64,000 bases of DNA, from assembly GCA_944325345.1 (NCBI GenBank), contig CALUZV010000001.1:1-64000 (forward strand), written 5' to 3'. Each line of letters opens with the position of its first letter. Positions within the stretch are counted from its first letter, which is position 1. A program made the position numbers and the translations under genes. This DNA comes from an uncultured Parabacteroides sp. GTDB lineage: Bacteria; Bacteroidota; Bacteroidia; Bacteroidales; Tannerellaceae. The notes under the pieces were generated by a model. That model worked only from the letters and a program-made list of their open reading frames with translations, searched no databases and was not told where the DNA came from. This document shows positions 1 to 10,889 of this stretch, one piece after another.

Positions 1-93
1 AATAGATGATTTTAATTGCTCTTTATTGATGTTTATTTTGCATTGATTTTATAAGTGTAGGTTATTGGCGATGCCTTTGAGTAAATAATAGAC

Positions 94-147
94 ACAGTTC
101 CGCGCTTTTTTTATGTCCTTTCGGTTCATGATTGAAGGCGGAGCTGT
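94..147 (+). promoter_or_regulatory. Conserved leader hairpin of DUF6383 gene 1
   Basis: The 5' leader has an arm ACAGTTCCGC (94-103), a T7 run (106-112) and a matching arm GCGGAGCTGT (138-147) with one G-U pair. The leader of the second DUF6383 gene has the same layout with different but still complementary arms (47041-47052 and 47080-47092). A short frame beginning ATGTCC at 113 and ending at 169 lies in the loop and second arm; its counterpart exists in the other locus. A structured RNA regulatory leader is inferred from the sequence alone. Confidence 0.5.
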
Positions 148-218
148 TAATCGGCTTCGTAATTGTTGATAGAGAATTTATTAATACCTCAATATTAACA
201 ATTAAATTTTAAACAATT

Positions 219-3200
219 ATGAACAAGAAAGTATCTACACTTTTGACCGCGAGCTTGTTGATGATGAGCCCGGTCTTTGGTAGCATCTTTGCGCAGACAC
301 AGATTCCTGTTTCAGACGCGACAGATGGAGCTACCTATGTGGTGAAGGCAACCCAGTATTGGAATAATGGTACTGACGGTTGGAAAAACCATACTCAACC
401 TTATTATTTAAGCATAGATGATGAAGGTAATGTTTCTTTAAAATTGCATTCTGCTTATACAGATGCAGAAGTTTGGACAGTCAATGTAAGTGGCCCACAG
501 CACAACATTTATAAGTTCACATCTTCTAAAGGCCAAACATTTACAGCAGCAGCAGGAACTACAACATCAAGTTCAGAATTTGTATTAGGTGTTACTGGTA
601 ATGCGAACTCATTAGAATGGTATACAACATCTAATGAGAAGTATATGGTAGGGCATGAAAAAGACGCTAATCAGATAATGAATGTTGTAGGTCTTAAGTA
701 TGATGGAAATGCGCTTACTCCTGCAACTACTGTTTATGATGCTTTTGAACTTATCAAAATTGAAGACGCACCAGTTACTGATGGCCTGAACGATTTGTAT
801 AACGAAAAAGGCTTTAACCTTGACGTTAAAGGTGATTTAGCTGATGTAGCGGTAGATGGCAACTTATTCAACGAAGAAGGTTCTACTATCTGGGCGTTCT
901 ATTTGAAAACAGATTATGCAGTACGTACAGATGCGTCAAATGGTAAAGAATTGAAATTCCCTGCAGGTACATATTTCTTCACAGACCGCGTATTGAATGA
1001 TAACTATAAGAGTGGAACAATCGATAAAGAAGACATCGATTGGTTGAACTCTACATTTATTGCTATCAGCTCTACTGAAGTTGGCGAAGCAACAGACGCA
1101 GAGCGTCAGGCTGGTCAAGGCTTCATGCTGACTAAAGTTAAAGGTGAAGATTTCGTGTATCCGGAACAGAATCCGTCTGATGCTGAAGGCTTGAATATTG
1201 CAGTAAACAATGCTTGTTTCTCTGTTCAGACTAATCACTCAGCTGCAACTCCGTATGCATTGGCTGTAGAGAACTTCTATTATCAGGCTTCTGCTAAGAA
1301 TGAAGAAACTGCAGCACAGAAGACTAAAGGTGTTTATTTAGGTGTAATTTCTTATAATGAAACAACACAGAACGTAGCTTCTGTTCCTGCAGACAATACT
1401 CCGGCAATCAATGAAGCAGAGCATATCTTCAGTTTCGTTGAATCAAATGTTCAGGATGGTCGTCTGTTGCTGAATGAAGACAAGACTCCGGCTGTTTATA
1501 CTATCAAGTTTATCGATGGCAATGATGTCGCAGACTTGGAAGGCAAATATTTGACAGTTGGTACAGAAAGTGGTTCTTCTTTCCGTTGGGAAGCTAAAGG
1601 TGCTGCTATTGCCGATGCCACTTATCCTGAATTCCAATTCGTAATTACAGATGTACAGAAAGCTAAATCTTCTGATGAGATCTATTCTTTAGTTACATTT
1701 ACGAATCGTGAAACTGGTAAGTATTTCACTGCTAAATTATATCCGACAGGTGAAGAGGATCAATACACATTGTCTTTGCCAACATCTTCACAATTGAAAG
1801 ATATTTATCCGTTTACAGTAAATCGTAACACGTATGCTGTAGAACCTCAAGATAAAGTTACTTTCGATACAGATATTGTTGTTGAATTAGATAAGGTAAC
1901 TCCGGATAATTATGCAGGTTTCTTGAATGTTGCAGATAAAACTATCCGCACAATCGCATTCGCTCGCGATGTAAATGTTACATCTAATAGACTGTATGCA
2001 GCAGTAACGAATGATCATAAGCTCAATGCCGCAGATGAATTTGCTACAGAAATCTATGATGCAGCTCAGTGGCAATTGGTTAAGAGCGAAAAACCTGAAT
2101 ATATCACTCGTGTATTTGTTTACAACAATACAACCGACGAATCTGTAGATTTGGTATCTAAGGGTGATAGCGTTTGCGCTTATACTTACAAATTGCGTTA
2201 CGTTGTTGATGGTTCAGAAACTGAATACTATTTGAATGATGCAAATACGAATTTGGTAAAAGAAAGTAGTGCACCCGAATTCATTATCAAGCAAAATGCT
2301 GATGGATCTGTTTCTATATTCAATGCCGATGATGCATTTAAGAATACACAAGTAGCTGAAGACGGAGAAAGAGTATCTATCAATGTGAAATTGTATCAGA
2401 ACAAGTATACATATGCTACAGCTACTCCTAAGTTAGTTTACGAATCAAAGTCTGCAGCAAGCGACATCAAGACTTACTTAGATCCTGAACACGCTGAAAT
2501 CAGCTGGCCTGCAGAAGAAGGTCATGTTACAATCCAGAGCGAATTGGGTAACTACATTTCACTCAACGATGAACGTGATGGTATCTCTGTAAATGAAGAA
2601 GAAGCCGTTCCTTTCTATCTGCATGTAACAGATAAGGATGCAGTCGTTCCTTCATTCTACATTTCTGAAGGTATGGGCGAAGGCAGCAACGCTGAAAGCG
2701 AAAGAATGTTCTTGTTCAATCCGGTTGATTCTGTTGATTACTATGTAACAGAACAGGGTGATTACGACAAAGTTTACATGGCTCGCGAAAACGTTGTTAA
2801 GGCTATCGCTAAGGCTGGTACTTTGAACGAAAGCCGTGATACAATCACTATCAAGGTGAAAGGCGAAGCTGACAAACTGATTGCCGAAGAAGCTGACAAC
2901 AATGATAAGAACATCTGGGGTGGTCTGAACCGCTTCAAGTTCCAGATCGTTGAAACAGAAGAAGGTGATGGCTTGTATTACATCCGTCAGACTAAGGCAG
3001 GTCTTAAAGATGGTGAAGAATACAATACACAAACTGACCCGGAAGACTTTGGAACTAAGTATTTGTATGTAATCAACAATAAACTTGGTTGGGGTGATAA
3101 AGGTCTTGCTGAGAAGTTCGCAATCAAGGGTATCGAAGCTCCTACAGCCAATGAAGGTGTTAGCGCTTCTGAAGTTAAGGTAATCGCCGTTGACGGTGCC

Positions 3201-3368
3201 ATCAACATCAAGAACGCCGCTGGCAAGAATGTAGTAGTTTCTACTATCCTCGGCCAGATCGTTGCTAACGAAGTCTTGACATCTGACAACGCTACTATCA
3301 GCGTACCGGCAGGTATCGCAATCGTTAGCGTGGATGGTGAAGAAGCCGTTAAAGTTAGCGTGAAATAA
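219..3368 (+). CDS. DUF6383 domain-containing secreted protein (copy 1)
   Basis: A 1049-residue protein with an N-terminal signal peptide (MNKKVSTLLTASLLMMSP, cleavage probably after the Ala of FAQT). The body is a long acidic, beta-rich region without recognised enzyme motifs. The last 70 or so residues are the DUF6383 module, with a core like NAAGKNVVVSTILGQIVANE and a Pro-Ala-Gly turn before the final strand. That module resembles the beta-sandwich sorting domains of type IX secretion cargo, so surface display is an inference. The paralogue at 43711-46965 shares the start, the scaffold and an almost identical C terminus. The ATG at 219 fits the paralogue's start exactly. Function is unknown; a structural or adhesive surface protein is plausible. 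Confidence 0.85.
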   Translation: MNKKVSTLLTASLLMMSPVFGSIFAQTQIPVSDATDGATYVVKATQYWNNGTDGWKNHTQPYYLSIDDEGNVSLKLHSAYTDAEVWTVNVSGPQHNIYKFTSSKGQTFTAAAGTTTSSSEFVLGVTGNANSLEWYTTSNEKYMVGHEKDANQIMNVVGLKYDGNALTPATTVYDAFELIKIEDAPVTDGLNDLYNEKGFNLDVKGDLADVAVDGNLFNEEGSTIWAFYLKTDYAVRTDASNGKELKFPAGTYFFTDRVLNDNYKSGTIDKEDIDWLNSTFIAISSTEVGEATDAERQAGQGFMLTKVKGEDFVYPEQNPSDAEGLNIAVNNACFSVQTNHSAATPYALAVENFYYQASAKNEETAAQKTKGVYLGVISYNETTQNVASVPADNTPAINEAEHIFSFVESNVQDGRLLLNEDKTPAVYTIKFIDGNDVADLEGKYLTVGTESGSSFRWEAKGAAIADATYPEFQFVITDVQKAKSSDEIYSLVTFTNRETGKYFTAKLYPTGEEDQYTLSLPTSSQLKDIYPFTVNRNTYAVEPQDKVTFDTDIVVELDKVTPDNYAGFLNVADKTIRTIAFARDVNVTSNRLYAAVTNDHKLNAADEFATEIYDAAQWQLVKSEKPEYITRVFVYNNTTDESVDLVSKGDSVCAYTYKLRYVVDGSETEYYLNDANTNLVKESSAPEFIIKQNADGSVSIFNADDAFKNTQVAEDGERVSINVKLYQNKYTYATATPKLVYESKSAASDIKTYLDPEHAEISWPAEEGHVTIQSELGNYISLNDERDGISVNEEEAVPFYLHVTDKDAVVPSFYISEGMGEGSNAESERMFLFNPVDSVDYYVTEQGDYDKVYMARENVVKAIAKAGTLNESRDTITIKVKGEADKLIAEEADNNDKNIWGGLNRFKFQIVETEEGDGLYYIRQTKAGLKDGEEYNTQTDPEDFGTKYLYVINNKLGWGDKGLAEKFAIKGIEAPTANEGVSASEVKVIAVDGAINIKNAAGKNVVVSTILGQIVANEVLTSDNATISVPAGIAIVSVDGEEAVKVSVK

Positions 3369-3524
3369 ATTGACAATTAACAACTGTCAATTGACGAAAT
3401 AGTAGCCCGTGAGGGTGAACGCTTTTAATTAGTATTAATAATAATAGTAGTGTAATTGAAAAAGTTCTATCCGCCACAGTAAAAGTACTTTGTGAAAAGG
3501 AAAAGGCGGAAAAGTTTTAAAGGA

Positions 3525-3563
3525 AAATCCCTGCTTCTCGTCGGTGTGAGGCAGGGATTTTTT
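3525..3563 (+). terminator. Intrinsic terminator of DUF6383 gene 1
   Basis: AAATCCCTGC (3525-3534) pairs with GCAGGGATTT (3551-3560) and runs into T residues. The second DUF6383 gene has a closely similar hairpin at 43436-43472, including the GTGAGGCAGGG side, so the 3' end is part of the duplicated locus. Confidence 0.85.
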
Positions 3564-3688
3564 CAATTTTTCTCTGCTTTAAGATTTAAGTGCGCGTAAC
3601 CCCTCAGTCTCGCTTCGCGAGCCTGTTCCTCTGAGACTGGGGAGCAGTTCGGATAGTTATCCGGCTTTTGAAGTCTGACGGAGAAAAT

Positions 3689-3876
3689 TTTTACCCACCA
3701 ACTACTTTTGAGTAAATATTTTAACAGGATTTACCCACCAACTACTTTTGAGTAAATATTTTGGCGGGATTTACCCACCAGCTACTTGTGGGTAAAATGT
3801 ATAGCTTTAAATTACCCACCAACTACTTATGGGTAAATATTCTCCCGATTTTAACCCAAAAGTAGTTGGTGGGTAA
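3689..3876. repeat. Palindromic array A (TTTACCC...GGGTAAA units)
   Basis: Five units about 40 bp apart. Each has a 7-bp stem TTTACCC/GGGTAAA around a loop read as ACCAACTACTTTT, with some decay in individual units. Four units point one way and the last (about 3852-3876) is inverted. The array sits between the convergent 3' ends of the DUF6383 gene and rnz. The same unit with the same closing inverted copy lies beyond the other DUF6383 gene (43009-43277). The gene-free stretch 3369-3966 otherwise holds only the terminator and a small inverted relic of the 42865 repeat at about 3924-3952. Confidence 0.85.
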
Positions 3877-3966
3877 AAAATCATCATGCGACATTTTGGC
3901 GTTTTGCGGGGTCGCCAAGCCTTTACCCCATCCCCCTTCGGGGACTTTCCCTAAATCAAGACAGCG

Positions 3967-4884
3967 TCAAGATAGGCTTACCGTCATCCCTTCTTGCGCT
4001 AAAGTAGTGTTGGGGAAGACGGCTTGGGCTTCGTCGCGGAGGGTGTCTAATTCGTCGTAACGGGCTGAGTAGTGGCCGATAAGCAGGCGTTTCACCTCGG
4101 CTTGGCGGGCTATCTCGGCGGCTTGGCGGGCGGTGGAGTGGAAGGTTTCGCCGGCGCGAGGCAAATCAGCTTCAGCGAAGGTGGCTTCGTGATAGAGCAA
4201 ATCAACGCCGTGAATCTGAGGGACGATGGCCGGGGAATAGGCCGTATCGGAGCAATAGGCATAGCGGCGCGGGGGCTCGGCCGGGCGCGTGAGGCGGCTG
4301 TTGGGCACGACCTCGCCGTCGGGGGTTACAAAGTCTTCTCCTTTCTTGATATATTGGATGGCCTTCACGGGGACTTGATAGAAGTCTATCATGTCTTTGA
4401 TGATGTGCGCCTCCTTCTGTTTTTCAACAAACAGAAAGCCACAGCAGGCAATGCGGTGCTTCAAGGGGATGGAATAAACGGTAACCGAACGGTCTTCCAT
4501 CACGACTTCCGCCTGCCGGGTATCGACGGGACAAAAGACAACTTGATAGTCCATGCCCCGGCAAAAGGAATCCAATATCATTTGCACATAGCTTCTTAGC
4601 TCTTCCGGAGCATGGATAAAGAGGTCGCCCCTCCGCCCCAGCATCCCCAGTGTCGATAGCAAGCCGGGCAAGCCGAAGCAATGGTCGCCATGCGCATGGG
4701 AGATGAAGATGTGCCCGATGCGGTTGAAACGTATCCGCATCCGGCGCATCTGCAACTGGGCACCCTCGCCGCAATCAATCATATACAACTTGTCGCGCAG
4801 GTCGATGACTTGCGCCGTGGGCAGGTGCCGCATCGTGGGCAACGCCGACCCGCATCCTAAGATATGGAGGTCGAAATTAGCCAT
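3967..4884 (-). CDS. rnz: Ribonuclease Z
   Basis: tRNA 3' endonuclease of the metallo-beta-lactamase fold, which trims precursor tRNA 3' ends. The 305-residue length is normal for the short (ElaC) form. The zinc motif SHAHGDH is at residues 62-68, followed by the family sequence CFGLPG. Further ligands are the Asp in YCSDTAYS, the HEATF motif and GHYSARY near residues 270-276. The ATG at 4884 lies 9 bp after the sufE stop, so the gene ends a tight minus-strand run gyrB, C26-M19, M28, sufE, rnz. No frame damage is seen. Confidence 0.95.
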   Translation of the reverse strand: MANFDLHILGCGSALPTMRHLPTAQVIDLRDKLYMIDCGEGAQLQMRRMRIRFNRIGHIFISHAHGDHCFGLPGLLSTLGMLGRRGDLFIHAPEELRSYVQMILDSFCRGMDYQVVFCPVDTRQAEVVMEDRSVTVYSIPLKHRIACCGFLFVEKQKEAHIIKDMIDFYQVPVKAIQYIKKGEDFVTPDGEVVPNSRLTRPAEPPRRYAYCSDTAYSPAIVPQIHGVDLLYHEATFAEADLPRAGETFHSTARQAAEIARQAEVKRLLIGHYSARYDELDTLRDEAQAVFPNTTLAQEGMTVSLS

Positions 4885-4893
4885 TTCCGTTTG

Positions 4894-5319
4894 TTACTCT
4901 TCGCTTTTCATCTTGAATGCCATCGCATAGAGCCGCATTTGCTTGACCATCGCGAGCAATCCGTTGGAACGGGTGGGCGAAAGGTGTTCTTTCAGTCCGA
5001 TCGCGTCGATGAAGTGCAGGTCGGAGTCGAGAATCTCCTGCGGAGAATGTCCGGAAAGCACGCGGATAAGCAGAGAGACAATGCCTTTCACGATGACCGC
5101 ATCGCTTTCTCCTTGGAAGATAATATTTCCGTCCACATAGTCCGCCTGCAGCCACACGCGGCTCTGGCAACCCTCGATTAGGTTGCTCTCAGTCTTATAC
5201 TTCTCGTCGAGCGGGGGCAAAGCATTGCCAAGGTCGATGAGCAGGGCATATTTGTCCATCCAATCGTCGAAGGCAGAGAACTCTTCGATGATTTCGTCTT
5301 GAATTTCGTTTATTGTCAT
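4894..5319 (-). CDS. SufE family Fe-S cluster assembly protein
   Basis: SufE proteins take persulfide sulfur from a SufS-type cysteine desulfurase and stimulate Fe-S cluster assembly. The conserved acceptor cysteine is in the motif IEGCQSRVW, and the C-terminal half (GLKEHLSPTRSNGL) is typical of the family. From the ATG at 5319 (MTINEIQDE) the product has 141 residues. An ATG at 5346 would add nine residues and overlap the upstream stop codon as AATGA, which would allow translational coupling; I prefer 5319 because family members start near that point. No sufS or sufBCD is in this window. Confidence 0.9.
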   Translation of the reverse strand: MTINEIQDEIIEEFSAFDDWMDKYALLIDLGNALPPLDEKYKTESNLIEGCQSRVWLQADYVDGNIIFQGESDAVIVKGIVSLLIRVLSGHSPQEILDSDLHFIDAIGLKEHLSPTRSNGLLAMVKQMRLYAMAFKMKSEE

Positions 5320-5342
5320 GGTTTTCTTATTGTTTAAAATCG

Positions 5343-6335
5343 TCATTTCTGTTCATAGACAATATCCAGCACGGTATGACCCACGGCGTGCAACGTCTCG
5401 CGGTTGATAATCTTGATATTGTCGTTGTGCGTATGCCAATGTTCGGCGAAACCCTTTTCCGTCTCCGGGTCGTAGTTGATGATGTCGAGGCAAGGGATGT
5501 TCCGACCGCTGATAACGTACTGGTGGTCATCCGTTACCGCGCCCCCTTCGCCGTTGATAAAATACTTCCCGTATCCCAGGTTGCGCGCCTTCTCCCAGAC
5601 CATATCCACATAGCGGGCAGCATAACGCATCGAAGTATATTCCTTATAGAATACCGCATCCTTGGCTCCCACCATGTCGAGCAGGATACCGAAACGCGCC
5701 GTATAGTCGGCGACGTGCGGATTCTTAGCCCAGAACTGTGTGCCCAAACACCAAGTATCAGGCTTGTAGTTCTTGACAAAGTCCGGACGGCCATAGTCCT
5801 CAGCATCGAAGAAAAGAATATCCACCCCAATATTCGGAGCCTTCTGTCCCAACTGGCGGGCGATTTCCAGCAAGACACCGACACCACTTGCCCCATCGTC
5901 GGCCCCGTCGATAGGCGAACGCTGGTCCTTCGGATTCGGCTCGGCATCCGCATAGGGACGCGAATCCCAATGGGCAAAGAGCATCAGACGCTCCTTCTGC
6001 TCGGGATTGAACGAGCCGATGATGTTTTGAATCTCCAGCGGAGTATCGTCGTAAGCCTTGACGACTGCCTCTTGGACAAAGACCTGAGCACCATGACGCT
6101 CCAATTCCGAAGCCAGAAAACGGGCACATGCCTTGTGCGCCTCCGTGTTCGGGACACGCGGGCCAAAGGCTACCTGTTGAGCGACATACTGGTATGCACT
6201 ATCGGCATTGAAGGGCGTGCTGGACGAAACTACCGCAGCCGGCTGGACTTGAGGTTCTGCCGGGGTCTGACTTCCCCCCGAATTACCGCAGGAAAGGAGG
6301 GCGGTGGTCGCTAACATATAAATCCATTTGTTCAT
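5343..6335 (-). CDS. M28 family peptidase / glutaminyl cyclotransferase-like lipoprotein
   Basis: A 330-residue exported lipoprotein. The signal peptide ends in the lipobox LLSC with the acylated Cys at 16, followed by a Gly/Ser/Gln-rich tether. The zinc-peptidase M28 fold is marked by AHWDSRPYAD (His 122), GADDGASG (Asp 146/147) and FFDAEDYG near residue 180. This sub-branch includes bacterial glutaminyl-peptide cyclotransferases as well as aminopeptidases, and I cannot tell which activity it has. It probably acts in the periplasm on peptide N termini. The start at 6335 is 12 bp past the stop of the C26-M19 gene, so the two are very likely co-transcribed. Confidence 0.88.
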   Translation of the reverse strand: MNKWIYMLATTALLSCGNSGGSQTPAEPQVQPAAVVSSSTPFNADSAYQYVAQQVAFGPRVPNTEAHKACARFLASELERHGAQVFVQEAVVKAYDDTPLEIQNIIGSFNPEQKERLMLFAHWDSRPYADAEPNPKDQRSPIDGADDGASGVGVLLEIARQLGQKAPNIGVDILFFDAEDYGRPDFVKNYKPDTWCLGTQFWAKNPHVADYTARFGILLDMVGAKDAVFYKEYTSMRYAARYVDMVWEKARNLGYGKYFINGEGGAVTDDHQYVISGRNIPCLDIINYDPETEKGFAEHWHTHNDNIKIINRETLHAVGHTVLDIVYEQK

Positions 6336-6347
6336 TGTCTATGCAAT

Positions 6348-8084
6348 TTAACGGGCATACTCCTGCACCTGCGTCATGACGCGCAACAGATTTCCGCCCC
6401 ATATTTTTTCAATATCTTCTTCCGAATAACCAGCCTCCAAGAGACGGACGGTGATGTTAATCAGTTCGTTCTCGGCACGGCAACCGATGAGCTCCCCGTC
6501 TCCGTCGAAATCAGAACCGATGCCCACATGGTCTATCCCTACGAGCTGGATGATATGTTCCAAATGCCTTATCGCATCCGAGAGTGAAGCCTTGTCCGCC
6601 TCTTCGTTGATAAAGCCCTTGTAAAGACACAACTGGACGACGCCCCCATGCTGCGCAAGCGCCACAAGCTGCTCGTCCGTCAAGTTCCGGGGATGGTCGC
6701 AAAGGGCACGGGAAGCCGAATGCGAAGCGATAACCGGCAGAAGACTATACTTCAAAACATCGTAAAATGTTTGCTCGGAAGCATGAGAGACATCAATCAT
6801 AATGCCCAAGCGGTTCATCTCCCGCACGACACTCCGTCCGAAAGGATCACTCAATCCACCCCATTCGCCTTTGCCCCGGGCCGAATCGCAAATATCATTG
6901 TCCCCGTTATGGCACAAGGTAATATATGACACGCCCATATCTTTGAATAGCTGAACATTGCTCAAGTCATAACCCAAAGCATAGCCGTTCTCTATTCCCA
7001 GCAGGATAGCCTTCTTTCCTGCCGCCTTGAGCCGTCGGATATCGTCAGGCGTATAAGCGATACCCATCCGTTTAGGATTGATAATTTCTTGACGTTTAAT
7101 CTCGTTCAACCGCTCGATGGCCTGCGTCGTAGCCGCTTCCAAAGAAAGCATATCCCGTTCGCCTTGGGGAATATAAGCCACCATGAAGGCCGCGTCGATA
7201 TGCCCTTCTTCCATATAAGGGAGGTTTACCTTCCCTCCTTCTTTCTGCCCCAAGTCAAAATGGCCGGGGAAAATCATCGGCGTATCGGTATGCGAATCCA
7301 GCGTGATGATACGTTGGTGGAGCGCCTTAGCCTGTTTATAGAGGCGAGCTTGGGAGATTAGTCGAGCGAAAAGTCGGCGGGAGACTGCCTCATCTTCCGC
7401 TTCCGTCAGGTATTCAGGATGCCATTGGACGCTGAATATCGGTTTCTCCTGATGCCACATTCCTTCATTAATCCCATCCGGAGCCGTAGCCGTCGGGAGA
7501 AATTCGGGAGCTACCTCGTGCACCGCTTGGTGATGGATGGAATTAACATACGCTTTCCGATCCAGAAAACATAGGTTTACGGAGTGTGAAACTTGGTTTC
7601 GCGGCATCCGTTGGCTATGTTTCAAGACCGGCTGGTCATGTTGCGTATAAATATCTTGATAAAGAGAACCTCCGAAAGCAGCGTTTATCACTTGGTGTCC
7701 CCGGCATATTCCCATGATAGGGAGTTGCCGGTTGGCTGCCAAACGGAGGAGAGTGAAGTCATATTCATCGCGGAAAGAATCCACGTCTTGCAATTGGGGG
7801 ATAGGCTCTTCGCCCAGGAAAAGTGGATTAATATCCCCGCCCCCGGTCATCAACAGGCCATCCAAGCCTTCGACTATGGCAGTCAAGGCCTGGATATCAG
7901 TTATCACCGGTATCAAGACCGGAGCACCCCCGGCCTGCAAGACCGCCTTTACATAATTCTCCGCAATACAAGATTGTCCCACGTCATTCCTGTTCGCCGA
8001 GATGCCAATGCGCGGAGGCTGTTGCTTGGCTGCTGGAATGAAGCTATCAACCTTTTCAAAAAGCTTGTCTAAAGCTGTATTCAT
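6348..8084 (-). CDS. Fusion of C26 gamma-glutamyl hydrolase and M19 membrane-type dipeptidase
   Basis: A two-domain cytoplasmic enzyme of 578 residues counted from the ATG at 8084. Residues 20-245 are a class I glutamine-amidotransferase-like hydrolase (peptidase C26, PuuD-like) with the nucleophile in GICRGHQ (Cys 127) and the partner pair in WHPEY (His 222, Glu 224). Residues about 255-575 are an M19 dipeptidase with HTDT (His 265, Asp 267), a DVSHASE motif, SHS and GIGSDFDG. No signal peptide is present. The fusion suggests sequential cleavage of a gamma-glutamyl compound and a dipeptide, which is inference. Upstream ATGs at 8096 and 8117 would overlap gyrB; 8084 starts just past its stop. 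Confidence 0.9.
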   Translation of the reverse strand: MNTALDKLFEKVDSFIPAAKQQPPRIGISANRNDVGQSCIAENYVKAVLQAGGAPVLIPVITDIQALTAIVEGLDGLLMTGGGDINPLFLGEEPIPQLQDVDSFRDEYDFTLLRLAANRQLPIMGICRGHQVINAAFGGSLYQDIYTQHDQPVLKHSQRMPRNQVSHSVNLCFLDRKAYVNSIHHQAVHEVAPEFLPTATAPDGINEGMWHQEKPIFSVQWHPEYLTEAEDEAVSRRLFARLISQARLYKQAKALHQRIITLDSHTDTPMIFPGHFDLGQKEGGKVNLPYMEEGHIDAAFMVAYIPQGERDMLSLEAATTQAIERLNEIKRQEIINPKRMGIAYTPDDIRRLKAAGKKAILLGIENGYALGYDLSNVQLFKDMGVSYITLCHNGDNDICDSARGKGEWGGLSDPFGRSVVREMNRLGIMIDVSHASEQTFYDVLKYSLLPVIASHSASRALCDHPRNLTDEQLVALAQHGGVVQLCLYKGFINEEADKASLSDAIRHLEHIIQLVGIDHVGIGSDFDGDGELIGCRAENELINITVRLLEAGYSEEDIEKIWGGNLLRVMTQVQEYAR

Positions 8085-8088
8085 GATA

Positions 8089-10164
<2,076 letters not shown>

Positions 10165-10172
10165 TTAGGCAT

Positions 10173-10204
10173 AAAAAAAGGAAGAAGCCTTTTGAACTTC
10201 TTCC
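10173..10204 (-). terminator. Terminator of the tRNA-Glu/rpsT unit
   Basis: On the minus strand GGAAGAAG (10204-10197) pairs with CTTCTTCC (10187-10180) and is followed by seven T residues (10179-10173). It ends the unit tRNA-Glu, rpsT, tRNA-Glu upstream of gyrB. Confidence 0.8.
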
Positions 10205-10210
10205 TTCTGG

Positions 10211-10282
10211 TAGCCCATGGGGGAATCGAACCCCCCTTTCAAGAATGAAAATCTTGCGTCCTAGCCGATAGACGAATGGGCC
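10211..10282 (-). tRNA. tRNA-Glu (anticodon TTC), copy 2
   Basis: A 72-nt cloverleaf with acceptor GGCCCAT/ATGGGCT, discriminator A, anticodon loop with TTC, and T arm GGGGGGTTCGATTCCCCC. It is identical base for base to the copy at 10633-10704. It follows rpsT on the same strand and is probably on the same transcript. Confidence 0.96.
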
Positions 10283-10332
10283 ATCCTCTAAACCGACTTG
10301 CGGTCTTTTATATCCTAATTTCTTTCCCTTTG

Positions 10333-10590
10333 TTATTTCGCCAAAGCGTTTACGTGCTTAGCCAATTTTGATTTCAAATTGCCTGCTTTATTCTTGTGGA
10401 TAACATGTTTCTTTGCAAGTTTATCCAACATAGAACATACCTTCGGAAACATTTCCCGAGCTTCATTCTGATCTTCAGTAGCACGCAAAACACGCATTGC
10501 GTTACGGGCAGTCTTAGCATAATATCTATTATGCAGACGTTTTGCGTTAGCCTGTCTTATTCTTTTAATTGACGACTTATGATTTGCCAT
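10333..10590 (-). CDS. rpsT: 30S ribosomal protein S20
   Basis: Small-subunit protein that binds 16S rRNA. The 85-residue, lysine- and arginine-rich sequence begins [13 protein letters not shown] and has the family's three-helix pattern, with [15 protein letters not shown] near the end. Length is normal. The gene sits between two identical tRNA-Glu genes, 42 bp after one and 50 bp before the other, and a promoter lies upstream of the first tRNA, so all three are likely made from one precursor. Confidence 0.97.
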   Translation of the reverse strand: MANHKSSIKRIRQANAKRLHNRYYAKTARNAMRVLRATEDQNEAREMFPKVCSMLDKLAKKHVIHKNKAGNLKSKLAKHVNALAK

Positions 10591-10632
10591 TTTTTAAGAT
10601 TCTTTCTTTAATTCCTTTAATCGTGTTTATTG

Positions 10633-10704
10633 TAGCCCATGGGGGAATCGAACCCCCCTTTCAAGAATGAAAATCTTGCGTCCTAGCCGATAGACGAATG
10701 GGCC
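10633..10704 (-). tRNA. tRNA-Glu (anticodon TTC), copy 1
   Basis: Same 72-nt sequence as 10211-10282. It is the promoter-proximal copy, read on the minus strand before rpsT. Confidence 0.96.
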
Positions 10705-10769
10705 ATCCTGTAAAGTATTTTGCTTTACCGTATTTCGTGCTCAGATAGCATCTTTTTCGATTGCGAGTG

Positions 10770-10777
10770 CAAAGGTA
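10770..10777 (-). promoter_or_regulatory. Promoter -7 element for tRNA-Glu/rpsT
   Basis: TACCTTTG on the minus strand, an exact TAnnTTTG match, with a TTTGG -33-like element near 10790-10794. It is about 65 bp before the first tRNA-Glu. Confidence 0.7.
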
Positions 10778-10889
10778 GGTACTTTTTCCAAACCAGCCAA
10801 ACATTCTGCCAACAAAATGGGCATAAAGTTACTTTTTAACTTCTATTTAGAGCTTTCATCCCTTAGGAAAATTTATTTTCTGCCGAGGT

